A DNA stretch of 15,291 bases from Acidimicrobiales bacterium. Its GTDB lineage: Bacteria; Actinomycetota; Acidimicrobiia; Acidimicrobiales; CADCSY01. Below are positions 6,656 to 13,568 of this stretch, in pieces (position 1 is the first letter of the stretch; each line of letters opens with the position of its first letter). The position numbers were made by a program, and so were the translations under genes. The notes beneath the pieces were generated by a model. That model was not told the origin of the DNA. It ran no database searches and worked only from the letters and a program-made list of their open reading frames with translations. The DNA is taken from assembly GCA_030447125.1 (NCBI GenBank), contig JAUJLZ010000012.1, positions 4,679 to 19,969 of the forward strand. Direction: 5' to 3'.

Positions 6656-7939
6656 TCAGGGACGAACCACGGCCGACAGGACGGCTTGGAGCTTGGCCCT
6701 GGTCTCGTCCAACTCTGAGGCGGGGTCGGAGTCGGCCATGATGCCCGTCCCGGCCAGCACGCGGGCTCGCCGGCCGTCGAGCTCCATCCCCCGGATGGCC
6801 ACCGCGAAGCGCCCGTTGCCGTCGGCGTCGACCCAGCCCACCGCTCCTGCGTAGCGGCCCCGTTCGAGCCCCTCGAGGCGCTGGATGAGCAGGCGAGCTT
6901 GGTGGCGGGGCCAGCCGCAGACCGCCGGGGTGGGGTGCAGGGCCGCCACCAGGGCGAGCACCGACGCCGGGGGTGACGACAGCCGTCCCTCCACCAGGCT
7001 GGCCAGGTGCTGGACGTTGCCGGCGGCGACGATCGACGGCTCGGGCTCCGAGTCCACGTAGGAGCAGAAGGGCAGGACGGTGTCGAGCACCATGTCGATG
7101 GTGATCTGGTGCTCGGCCCGGTCCTTGGCCGAGGCCAACAAGGTGGCGGCCAGGTGGGCGTCGGTCGTCGGATCGCCGGTACGCCGGGTCGTTCCGGCCA
7201 TGGGATGGGAGCGCACGATGTCGCCCATGCGGGAGACGAGCAGCTCGGGGCTGGCACCGAGGAGGCCGTCGACTGCGTAGACCATCGACGACGGGGGGGC
7301 GGCCGTCTCCAGCCGGCGCAGGATGGTGGCAGCGTCGAGGGGGGTGTCGGCTTCGACCACGACTTCCCGGGCGAGGACGACCTTGGCCAGGGTTCCTGCT
7401 TGCAGCTCGGCCACAGCCTCGGCCACCGCCTGGCACCACGCCGACGGCGGGCGGGTGGAGGTGACCAGGTAGGAGGTGGGGGTGGCGCCGGCGGCTTCGG
7501 GCACGGGCGCCGGTTCGAGGGGAACGGCGTCGTCGGGGCCGACGGTGGTGATCCAGCGCGTCCCGTCGTCGGCCCGGCCCGCGACCAGGGCGGGCACCAC
7601 GATCGACGCCGGTGCTCCGTCGGAGAAGGGAAGGGCGGCGAAGGCCACGGGGCCACAGCCGGGGAGGCCGACCTCGTCGTGGCGCTCGATGGCGGCCAGG
7701 GTGGCGGCCACCTCGTCGGCGGCTCGCACCACTTGACCGGACTCGGCGGGGAGCTCCAGGCGCAGGGCCTCACCCCGCCCCGCCAGGCCATGGCCGCCGC
7801 GAGCGAAGACGACGCCGGTGGATCCGGCCATGGCCAAGAGGTCGAGGTCGTGGCGGGCCCGCACCGTCTTGGCCACCAGACCCCGGCCAAGAGCAACGCC
7901 CGCCTCCATCGGCTTGCCGGGAGGAGGGGAGAGGCTCAC
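6656..7939 (-). CDS. menF: Isochorismate synthase (MenF/EntC family)
   Basis: A 427-residue chorismate-utilising enzyme that would isomerise chorismate to isochorismate for MenD. Family features: GTLAKVVLAREV with the catalytic-base-type lysine K186, GASPELLVSR, MAGTTRRTGD, KDRAEHQITIDMVLDTV, AAGNVQHLAS, ALHPTPAVCGWP and GRYAGAVGWVDADGNGRFA near the C-terminus. The N-terminal 150 residues are variable, as usual. GTG at 7937-7939 is chosen because it overlaps the ubiE stop as GTGA; an ATG at codon 11 is an alternative. Anthranilate, aminodeoxychorismate and salicylate synthases share this fold. The men context makes isochorismate synthase the best reading, and no other menF copy is in the window. 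Confidence 0.9.
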   Translation of the reverse strand: MSLSPPPGKPMEAGVALGRGLVAKTVRARHDLDLLAMAGSTGVVFARGGHGLAGRGEALRLELPAESGQVVRAADEVAATLAAIERHDEVGLPGCGPVAFAALPFSDGAPASIVVPALVAGRADDGTRWITTVGPDDAVPLEPAPVPEAAGATPTSYLVTSTRPPSAWCQAVAEAVAELQAGTLAKVVLAREVVVEADTPLDAATILRRLETAAPPSSMVYAVDGLLGASPELLVSRMGDIVRSHPMAGTTRRTGDPTTDAHLAATLLASAKDRAEHQITIDMVLDTVLPFCSYVDSEPEPSIVAAGNVQHLASLVEGRLSSPPASVLALVAALHPTPAVCGWPRHQARLLIQRLEGLERGRYAGAVGWVDADGNGRFAVAIRGMELDGRRARVLAGTGIMADSDPASELDETRAKLQAVLSAVVRP

Positions 7940-8622
7940 CCGCCGTCTCGGGTGGCCACCAGGAGTTGCGTGATGCCGCCGCTCAGGAGCAGACGGGTGG
8001 CGTCGGCGAAACCGGCTGCGATCAGCATGGCCACGATCCGGGGAGGGTCGGGCAGGTAGGCGACCGACCGAGGGAGGTAGCGGTAGGCGGCGGGATCGGA
8101 CAGCAGGCCACCGATGCGGGGCACGACGTGGCCGAAGTAGACGGCGTGGCCCCGGCGCATCAGTGGGTTGGGCGGAACGGCGACCTCGAGCAGGGCGATG
8201 CGGCCCCCGGGGCGAACGACTCGGGCCAGCTCGGTGAAAAAGGCGTCGAGGTCGACCAGGTTGCGCAGGGCGAAGCCGCAGGTGACCCCATCGGCCCCGG
8301 CCTCGGCCACGGGGAGCTCCAGGATGTCGGCCTGGACGAGCGACGCCTCGGTGTGGGCCGCAGCCAACATGCCGGCCGAGAAGTCCACCCCGACCGGCCG
8401 GTGGCCAACAGCGTCGAGCAGGCGGCAGAAGTCACCGGTGCCCGCGGCCAGGTCGAGCACGATCGATCCTTTGCGCAACCCGAGGGCGGCGACCGACCGT
8501 CGCCGCCAGCGATCGTCGAGCCCGAAGGTCATGACCCGGTTGACCAGGTCGTACCGGGGAGCGATGGTGTCGAACATCCGCCTCACGGCGACGGCCTTGT
8601 CCGCTCCGACCGGTAGGACCAT
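7936..8622 (-). CDS. menG: Demethylmenaquinone methyltransferase (UbiE/MenG)
   Basis: A 228-residue SAM-dependent class I methyltransferase performing the last step, demethylmenaquinone to menaquinone. UbiE-type features: MFDTIAPRYDLVNRVMTFG at residues 16-34, SAM motif VLDLAAGTGDF at 55-65, GVDFSAGML, and RVVRPGGRIALLEVAVPPN. The ATG at 8620-8622 is preferred over an in-frame GTG at 8629-8631. A TACAGT hexamer at 8630-8635 sits seven bases before the ATG and would overlap that GTG. The gene is 23 bases downstream of the TM-helix protein stop and overlaps menF by four bases. A promoter of its own within that gap is likely, with some read-through possible. Confidence 0.92.
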   Translation of the reverse strand: MVLPVGADKAVAVRRMFDTIAPRYDLVNRVMTFGLDDRWRRRSVAALGLRKGSIVLDLAAGTGDFCRLLDAVGHRPVGVDFSAGMLAAAHTEASLVQADILELPVAEAGADGVTCGFALRNLVDLDAFFTELARVVRPGGRIALLEVAVPPNPLMRRGHAVYFGHVVPRIGGLLSDPAAYRYLPRSVAYLPDPPRIVAMLIAAGFADATRLLLSGGITQLLVATRDGG

Positions 8623-8629
8623 GGCCGCC

Positions 8630-8635
8630 ACTGTA
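8630..8635 (-). promoter_or_regulatory. Probable -10 hexamer TACAGT for menG-menF
   Basis: TACAGT on the minus strand is followed by seven bases and the menG ATG, matching the leaderless layout elsewhere in the window. It lies in the short gap after the TM-helix protein gene. Confidence 0.5.
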
Positions 8636-8645
8636 GGAGCGGCGC

Positions 8646-9599
8646 TCAGGCGCCGCCCCTCGGCTCCGAACGTCGGGAGCGCAGGGGGGCCCGACTGCCG
8701 CTTGCCTTTCGTCCCTGTGGCCCGCCAGGGACGACGACGCGCTGGGGTGCGGGCTCGGGGGTGGCCTCCACGACCACAACCTCTTCCACCTGCACCTCGT
8801 CGCCGGCATCGCCGCCATCGTCGGTGTCGCTGTGGGGCGCATCCTCATCGGTTCTGGGGCCGGGCCGGGGCGCGGCGGACGTCGGGCGACGCCGGCGGGC
8901 GGCCTGCATCTGCTCGCGGGCCTCGGGCGCCTCCTCTTCGATGCGGCTCAGGGCCCGCTCCCAGCGGCTGCGCATGGGCTGGATGCCCCCGCCGCCGATG
9001 GCGACGATGGCCGAGCCCACGATCACCGCCAGCAGGGCGTAGAAGAGCCCGTTGACGATGGCGGGGGCGATCCCGAGCTGGTTGAGGGCGGCGAAGGTGC
9101 CGACCACCAGGATGGCGACCGACGCCACGTTGGCCAGTGCGGTGCCGTAGCCGAGTCCGCCGAGGGTGCTCTGGATGACGGTGCGGGCACCGGCGGCGAT
9201 GGCGGCGAAGATGACCACGATGATGATGGCCACCACCACCCGGGGGAGGTAGGCCACCACGCCGGTGATGAGATCGCTGACCGGGTTGGGGCCGAAGACG
9301 CCGAAGGCCAGTTGCAACACGAGCAGGAACAGGGCGTAGAAGATGACCTTGGCCAGGATGTCGCTGGCGTCGTAGCGCGACTTCGACAAGGCCTGCTTGA
9401 TGCCGCCCCGCTCGACGGCGCGGTCGAAGCCCGTCCGCTCGAGGGCGGCGTCGACCACCTTGGCCAGGGCCTTGGCCACGAGGTAGCCGAGGCCGAGGAT
9501 GACGAGGAACCCGAGCAGCCGGGGAACGAAGCCGACGATGTCAGCGAAGGCGTCCTCCACCCCCTGGCCGAGGTCGACGGCGACGGCTGCGTTGTCCAC
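8646..9599 (-). CDS. Membrane protein with conserved TM-helix repeats (small-conductance channel-like)
   Basis: A 317-residue protein. Residues about 1-205 hold roughly five hydrophobic segments, including two related helices each followed by an amphipathic stretch: VPRLLGFLVILGLGYLVAKA near residue 25 and LPRVVVAIIIVVIFAAIAAG near 120. This resembles the conserved TM-helix repeat (PF05552-type) found in CmpX-like and mechanosensitive-channel-related proteins. I see no MscS beta domain. The last ~100 residues are a charged, low-complexity cytoplasmic tail, first basic then acidic (EDAPHSDTDDGGDAGDE) and finally Pro/Arg-rich. The start is GTG at 9597-9599, with AGAAGG seven bases upstream, one of the few clear Shine-Dalgarno sequences in this window. 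The exact function is unknown. Confidence 0.8.
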   Translation of the reverse strand: MDNAAVAVDLGQGVEDAFADIVGFVPRLLGFLVILGLGYLVAKALAKVVDAALERTGFDRAVERGGIKQALSKSRYDASDILAKVIFYALFLLVLQLAFGVFGPNPVSDLITGVVAYLPRVVVAIIIVVIFAAIAAGARTVIQSTLGGLGYGTALANVASVAILVVGTFAALNQLGIAPAIVNGLFYALLAVIVGSAIVAIGGGGIQPMRSRWERALSRIEEEAPEAREQMQAARRRRPTSAAPRPGPRTDEDAPHSDTDDGGDAGDEVQVEEVVVVEATPEPAPQRVVVPGGPQGRKASGSRAPLRSRRSEPRGGA

Positions 9600-9687
9600 G
9601 ATTATCCCTTCTGCTGGTCGTTCCTACTCCGAACCGCGGGGCCCTACCCTCCGCCCTGCCTGCAGAACCGGGGGGACCGGCGCTGGA

Positions 9688-9879
9688 TCAGCTGGCATCG
9701 GGCTGTTCCCGGCCGCAGTGACGGCACCGGGGATAGCCCCGCGACGTGGGACGGCGGCAATCGTCGCAGCGGTAGACACGCAGCTCGCCCCGGCACAGGC
9801 GGGCGAGCGCAGCCCAGAGCATCCCGCCCACGGCGACGACCACCAGGACCTCGATGCCGTCCCGGACGAGCTCGGCCAT
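9688..9879 (-). CDS. 63-residue membrane-anchored zinc-ribbon protein
   Basis: A small protein with one N-terminal hydrophobic helix (about residues 9-28, VEVLVVVAVGGMLW-like) followed by two CxxC pairs, C38-D-D-C41 and C52-R-H-C55, spaced as a zinc ribbon. The zinc domain would lie next to the membrane, and the partner is unknown. The frame is open far upstream, antisense to the DUF3152 gene. ATG at 9877-9879 is preferred because a CACACT hexamer lies seven bases before it, as at 10980-10985. It lies 88 bases upstream of the TM-helix gene on the same strand and faces the DUF3152 gene with 33 bases between starts. I do not recognise a named family. Confidence 0.7.
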   Translation of the reverse strand: MAELVRDGIEVLVVVAVGGMLWAALARLCRGELRVYRCDDCRRPTSRGYPRCRHCGREQPDAS

Positions 9880-9886
9880 TACCACC

Positions 9887-9911
9887 AGTGTGGCGCCGAC
9901 GACGACAGACT
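9887..9911. promoter_or_regulatory. Possible divergent promoter between the zinc-ribbon and DUF3152 genes
   Basis: CACACT (minus, 9887-9892) lies seven bases before the zinc-ribbon ATG. CAGACT (plus, 9906-9911) lies seven bases before the ATG at 9919 in the DUF3152 gene. Both are CAnnnT variants of the -10 element, so support is moderate to weak. Confidence 0.3.
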
Positions 9912-9912
9912 C

Positions 9913-10590
9913 ATGCGGATGCAGGTCCGGGGAGTGACCACGGGGGCGACCGTTCTCGTCGCGGTGGCCTTCGCCATGGGCGTGGTGGGCTGCGGGTCGA
10001 GGACCGACGAGGGCATGGTGCGGGCACCGGCGGTCACGACGGCGCCAGCCCCATATGAAGCGCCTGATCCCCCGCCGGTCGAGGTGAGCTACCGCATCGA
10101 GCGGCGCACCACGGATCAGGCGACCGAGGGGTTCGAGGAGGTGGTCCGGGCCACCCTGGTCGATCCCCGGGGGTGGTCGGGCGCCGGCTTCGTCCTGGTC
10201 GAGGATCCTGGTGGCGACTACGTGGTCGTGCTGGCCGAGGGGGACGAGGTCGACCGGTTGTGCTTGCCCTACCGCACGGGTGGGCGTTACTCCTGCCAGA
10301 ACGGACCAGTCGTAGCCATGAACGCCGACCGGTGGCGTAGCGCGACGCCACAGTGGACGGGGACGCTGGGCGACTACCGCCAGATGCTGGTCAACCACGA
10401 GGTCGGGCACCTCCTCGGCCGGCACCATCCGCCCGCCCCCCAGTGCCCCGTTCCGGGCCGCCCGGCCCGCATCATGTCCCAGCAGAGCACCGAGCTCGAC
10501 GGCTGCCTGCCCAACCCCTGGCCGCTGGCTGGCGAACTGCGCGCCGCGGCGAGGCACGACGAACCCCTGGCCCCTCCCTATGAGGGCTGA
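9913..10590 (+). CDS. DUF3152-family lipoprotein with a metzincin-like zinc motif
   Basis: A 225-residue exported protein. Residues 1-27 are a lipoprotein signal: Arg-containing start, hydrophobic core, and lipobox VVGC with Cys27 as the lipidation site. A proline-rich linker follows (about 38-55), then the globular domain. It has HEVGHLLGRHH at 162-172, matching HExxHxxGxxH with H162, H166 and H172 as candidate zinc ligands and E163 as base. Met188 in RIMSQQS could be a Met-turn. Four cysteines (C117, C128, C178 and one in LDGCLPNPWP) could form disulfides. The C-terminal LDGCLPNPWP is typical of actinobacterial DUF3152 proteins. Function and substrate are not established, to my knowledge. 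ATG at 9919 is an alternative start. Its stop lies 28 bases from that of the next, convergent gene. Confidence 0.82.
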   Translation: MRMQVRGVTTGATVLVAVAFAMGVVGCGSRTDEGMVRAPAVTTAPAPYEAPDPPPVEVSYRIERRTTDQATEGFEEVVRATLVDPRGWSGAGFVLVEDPGGDYVVVLAEGDEVDRLCLPYRTGGRYSCQNGPVVAMNADRWRSATPQWTGTLGDYRQMLVNHEVGHLLGRHHPPAPQCPVPGRPARIMSQQSTELDGCLPNPWPLAGELRAAARHDEPLAPPYEG

Positions 10591-10618
10591 GCGGAACCTC
10601 TGGTTCGGCGGGGAAGCG

Positions 10619-10972
10619 TCACTTGAACCAGATCTGGCGGTAGCTGCGGGACATGGGGTGCAGCAACAACACGAGCAGGGCCACGTCGAACATGAGGGTG
10701 ATGATGCTGCCCAGCTGTATGCCGAAGGCGGCCACGGTGGCCACCAGCACCAGGGCGGAGACGGCCACGGCCACGATGAAGCCCCAGTTCTGATCGTTGG
10801 CCACCCCGAAGCCGCCGGCGGCGTAGGCCACCACCACCAGGAACCCGAGGATCCCGAAGAGCTGGAACGGCGTTTGGAAGAGCAGGCCGAACACGGCATT
10901 GGCGTAGAGCAGGAACACCGCGATCTGCAGTGTCTGGGGATGGCTGGGGTTGGTCCACCGACGGGTCTCCAT
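10619..10972 (-). CDS. Hypothetical small membrane protein, four predicted helices
   Basis: A 117-residue protein starting METRRWTNPSHPQTLQ. Four hydrophobic segments lie at about residues 14-31, 37-57, 62-84 and 88-105, and it ends with the basic tail SRSYRQIWFK. No enzyme motif is visible. The gly/ala-rich second helix and the short loops fit a generic actinobacterial inner-membrane protein. The frame is open well upstream, but that part is antisense to the nucleotidyltransferase. ATG at 10970-10972 is chosen; CACACT lies seven bases before it. The start codon shares two base pairs with the ATG of the divergent gene. I do not recognise a family. Confidence 0.7.
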   Translation of the reverse strand: METRRWTNPSHPQTLQIAVFLLYANAVFGLLFQTPFQLFGILGFLVVVAYAAGGFGVANDQNWGFIVAVAVSALVLVATVAAFGIQLGSIITLMFDVALLVLLLHPMSRSYRQIWFK

Positions 10973-11786
10973 GGCTGACAGTGTGGCAGCCCTGGTGTTG
11001 GCTGCAGGAAGCGGTGTACGTCTGCGTCCCCTCACCCGGCTGCGCCCCAAGGCCTTGTGCCCGGTGGGGGACGTGGCCCTGGTCGACCTGGCGCTCACGC
11101 GGGTCCGACGGCTGGTCGGCGAGGGGGCGATCGCCGTCAACGTCCACCATGGCCGTTCCCAGCTCGAGGCCCACCTGGCCGACGGGGGCATCGCCGGGCC
11201 CGTCCACGTGTCGGTGGAGGAGCCGCTGGCCCTGGGTACGGCCGGGGCCGTCGCCCACCTCCGCCCCTGGCTCGACGGGCGCCCGGTGCTGGTCGTCAAC
11301 GCCGACACCTGGCACTCGGCTTCGCTGGCCCCCCTGCTCGAGGGCTGGGACGGGGAGCGCGTCCGGGTCCTGGTGGCCGGTCCTCCGGGCACCGTCCTCG
11401 ACCCTCGGAGCGCGGTTCTGGCCTCGCTGCTGCCTTCGAGCGAGGTGGTCCGCCTGCCCCATGCGCCCTGGGGGCTGTGGGAGGCGAGCTGGCGCCATCG
11501 CCTGGCCGAGGGCCGGCTCGAGACCGTCGCCGCTGAGGCCGCGGTCGTCGACTGCGGGAGCCCGGGCCAGTACCTGGCGGCCAACCTGGCCGCGTCAGGG
11601 GGTGTGTCGGTGGTCGGTCAGGGTGCGGTGGTGGAGGGCGAGGTGGTCCGCTCGGTGGTCTGGCCCGGCGGGGTGGTCAAGGCCGGCGAGGTCCTGGTCG
11701 ACGCCGTGCGGGTGGGCGAGAGGTGGACGGTCCGGGCCGGTCGACGGGCTGGCCCTTCGGCCTCGAGGTGGCCGGCCCGGAGCTGA
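10971..11786 (+). CDS. Sugar-phosphate nucleotidyltransferase (NTP-transferase family)
   Basis: A 271-residue protein. The NDP-sugar pyrophosphorylase signature is at residues 8-32 (LVLAAGSGVRLRPLTRLRPK, then ALCPVGD). LALGTAGAVAHL follows, then NAD at 110-112, the usual metal/nucleotide-binding turn. The C-terminal part includes VVDCGSPGQYLAANLAASGG and a short stretch of turns (VVGQGAVVEGEVVRSVVWPGGVV) that looks like a few coils of a left-handed beta-helix. Such enzymes make GDP-mannose, dTDP-glucose or UDP-sugars; the nucleotide and sugar cannot be read here. The ATG shares bases with the divergent gene's ATG. A GTG at 10983 is an alternative. No NAnnnT box is found at the usual distance. 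The last 169 bases overlap rlmN on the other strand. Confidence 0.82.
   Translation: MADSVAALVLAAGSGVRLRPLTRLRPKALCPVGDVALVDLALTRVRRLVGEGAIAVNVHHGRSQLEAHLADGGIAGPVHVSVEEPLALGTAGAVAHLRPWLDGRPVLVVNADTWHSASLAPLLEGWDGERVRVLVAGPPGTVLDPRSAVLASLLPSSEVVRLPHAPWGLWEASWRHRLAEGRLETVAAEAAVVDCGSPGQYLAANLAASGGVSVVGQGAVVEGEVVRSVVWPGGVVKAGEVLVDAVRVGERWTVRAGRRAGPSASRWPARS
10980..10985 (-). promoter_or_regulatory. Possible -10 hexamer CACACT for the small membrane protein gene
   Basis: CACACT on the minus strand lies seven bases before the ATG at 10972, the same hexamer and spacing as upstream of the zinc-ribbon gene. It lies inside the coding sequence of the divergent nucleotidyltransferase. Confidence 0.3.
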
Positions 11787-12787
11787 CCGCAGGCGGCGTC
11801 GATCCCCGTCCCCCGGTTGTGACGCACGGTGGCGTTGACGCCGAGCGATCGCAGGTGTCGGCAGAAGGCACGGACTCCGTCGGGCGGTGTGCCCGGGGTG
11901 GCATAGCCCGGCGTCGGGTTGAGGGGGATGAGGTTGACGTGGGCCCGCAGCGGCCGGGCCAGGGCGGCCAGCTCGACGGCGTCGGCGGGACGATCATTGG
12001 TGGCGTCGATGAGCGCCCACTCGAACGACAGCCGCCGGTGGGTGGTCTCGACGTAGTCGCGGCAGGCAGCCATGAGCTCGCCGAGGGGGTAGCGGCGGTT
12101 CAGGGGCACGAGGCGGTCGCGATCGGCGTCGTTGGCGGCGTGGAGGGACACGGCCAGGTTGACGGGGAGGTCCTCGGCGGCCAGCCGGCGGATGCCGGGG
12201 ACCACACCGATGGTGGAGACCGTGAGGTGTCTGGCCGACAGCCCGAGGTCGTCGTGGAGGCGACGCAGTGCCCGCCACACCCGGTCGTAGTTGGCCAGGG
12301 GCTCGCCCATGCCCATGAACACCACGTTGGACAGGCGCCGGGGGCGGGCCCGGCGCGCAGCCCGCACGACTTGTTCGACGATCTCCCCCTCGGCCAGGTT
12401 GCGCTCGAAGCCGGTCTGGCCGGTGGCGCAGAAGCCACAGGCCATGGCGCAGCCGGCCTGGGAGGACACGCACACCGTCGTCCGGTCGCCGTAGTGCATG
12501 AGCACGGTCTCGACCTGGGCCCCGTCGTGCAGCCGCCACAGCCACTTCACCGTGTCCCCGTCGTCGCTCTCGTCCTCCCTGGCGACCGCCAGCGCCGCGG
12601 GGAGCTGCCCATCGAGGTAGCGGCGCAGGGCCAGGGGGAGGTCGGTCATGGCCAGCGGGTCGAGCAGCCGGCGGTGCAACCCGTCCCAGACCTGGCGCAC
12701 GCGATAGCCGGGGTGGTCGGCCAGCAGATCGGCCAGGGTCTCCTGGTCGACTCCGTACCTGGTCTTCGCGCTGGGCAGGGCCACCAC
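11618..12787 (-). CDS. rlmN: Dual-specificity 23S rRNA/tRNA m2A methyltransferase (RlmN), radical SAM
   Basis: A 389-residue radical-SAM enzyme methylating adenine C2 in 23S rRNA (A2503, E. coli numbering) and some tRNAs. The N-terminal RYGVDQETLADLL and YRVRQVWDGLHRR form the RNA-binding region. The iron-sulfur motif CAMACGFC uses three cysteines near residues 113, 117 and 120. VVFMGMGEPLANYDRVW, LIPLNPTPGY and the reactive-cysteine motif GIDAACGQLR follow. Two adjacent GTG codons at 12782-12787 are both possible starts, 5 and 8 bases after a TACCCT hexamer. The family fold ends near 11785. The frame then runs on for about 54 Thr/Pro/Arg-rich residues, antisense to the end of the nucleotidyltransferase gene, probably a non-functional tail. 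Cfr-type resistance enzymes are related, but the context and full RlmN signature argue against Cfr. Confidence 0.93.
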   Translation of the reverse strand: MVALPSAKTRYGVDQETLADLLADHPGYRVRQVWDGLHRRLLDPLAMTDLPLALRRYLDGQLPAALAVAREDESDDGDTVKWLWRLHDGAQVETVLMHYGDRTTVCVSSQAGCAMACGFCATGQTGFERNLAEGEIVEQVVRAARRARPRRLSNVVFMGMGEPLANYDRVWRALRRLHDDLGLSARHLTVSTIGVVPGIRRLAAEDLPVNLAVSLHAANDADRDRLVPLNRRYPLGELMAACRDYVETTHRRLSFEWALIDATNDRPADAVELAALARPLRAHVNLIPLNPTPGYATPGTPPDGVRAFCRHLRSLGVNATVRHNRGTGIDAACGQLRAGHLEAEGPARRPARTVHLSPTRTASTRTSPALTTPPGQTTERTTSPSTTAP

Positions 12788-12792
12788 GGTCC

Positions 12793-12798
12793 AGGGTA
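12793..12798 (-). promoter_or_regulatory. Probable -10 hexamer TACCCT for rlmN
   Basis: TACCCT on the minus strand ends five bases before the first candidate GTG and eight before the second, consistent with a leaderless mRNA. No Shine-Dalgarno is present. Confidence 0.45.
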
Positions 12799-12812
12799 GG
12801 GCCCGCCGTGAG

Positions 12813-12818
12813 TACCTT
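12813..12818 (+). promoter_or_regulatory. Probable -10 hexamer TACCTT for the VIT1-type transporter gene
   Basis: TACCTT is followed by six bases and the GTG start, so transcription is likely to begin at or near the start codon. The box is 14 bases from the divergent rlmN box, so the two promoters share one short region. Confidence 0.5.
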
Positions 12819-12824
12819 GGACGG

Positions 12825-13568
12825 GTGACCTCTTCGCCAGCGGACGTCGGCGAGGAGGCGTCCCACGACCCCGGCGAGCACCACCACCGCGACGTCCAGG
12901 GTGGGGCTGCTCGGGCCGCGGTGTTCGGGGTGAGCGACGGGCTCGTCTCCAACGTCGGGCTCATCCTCGGGGTGGCCGGCGCCGATCCGGCGCCGAGCAT
13001 CGTGCGCCTGGCCGGCCTGGCCGGGCTCATCGCCGGGGCCATCTCCATGGCCGCCGGGGAGTACAACTCCATGAAGGTCCAGTCGGAGCTGCTCGAGCGC
13101 GAGCTGGAGCAGGAGCGCATCGAGATCCGGCGCCACCCAGAGAGGGAGACAGCCGAGCTGGCCGACCTCTACGAGTCGAGGGGCATGGACGCGGGGCAGG
13201 CCCGGGAGCTGGCGGAGACGGTGATGGCCGACCCCGAGGCGGCACTGGAGACCCACGCCCGCGAGGAGCTCGGGGTCGACCCGTCGCAACTGGGGTCGCC
13301 CGTGGGGGCGGCCACCTCGTCGTTCGCCGCCTTCTCCGTGGGCGCGCTCATTCCCCTGGTGCCGTGGTTCGTGGGCTCGGGCACGGGTGCCATCGTCGCC
13401 TCCCTCGTGGCGGCCATCGTCGCTGCCGTGGCCGTAGGGGCCACCATCGGGCGCTTCACCGGTCGTCCGCTGACTCGCACCGTGGCCCGCCAAGTCCTCT
13501 TCACGCTCGTCCCCGCCGGGCTCACCTACGCCGTAGGCGCCGCCGTGGGTGTGGGCGCCGCGGGCTGA
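12825..13568 (+). CDS. VIT1/CCC1-family iron/manganese transporter
   Basis: A 247-residue membrane protein of the vacuolar-iron-transporter family, likely moving Fe2+ or Mn2+ out of the cytoplasm. The N-terminus is acidic and His-containing (GEHHHRDVQGG). AAVFGVSDGLVSNVGLILGV at about residues 30-49 is the family's first helix, and AGAISMAAGEYNSMK the second. A charged, helical cytoplasmic domain rich in Glu follows (about 82-155, LLERELEQERIEIRRHPERE), corresponding to the metal-binding domain of VIT1. Three C-terminal helices end the protein. GTG at 12825 is chosen for its -10 box and the divergent start of rlmN 37 bases away. The 3' end overlaps mshD by 43 bases. Metal specificity is inferred from the family. 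Confidence 0.9.
   Translation: MTSSPADVGEEASHDPGEHHHRDVQGGAARAAVFGVSDGLVSNVGLILGVAGADPAPSIVRLAGLAGLIAGAISMAAGEYNSMKVQSELLERELEQERIEIRRHPERETAELADLYESRGMDAGQARELAETVMADPEAALETHAREELGVDPSQLGSPVGAATSSFAAFSVGALIPLVPWFVGSGTGAIVASLVAAIVAAVAVGATIGRFTGRPLTRTVARQVLFTLVPAGLTYAVGAAVGVGAAG

Noticed and set aside
8629..8631. GTG as the menG start, three codons upstream of the ATG
   Set aside because: It overlaps a well-placed TACAGT box, and the ATG is seven bases from that box.
10591..10618. GAACC-TCT-GGTTC hairpin between DUF3152 and the small membrane protein as a bidirectional terminator
   Set aside because: The stem is only five base pairs with no T-tract on either side.
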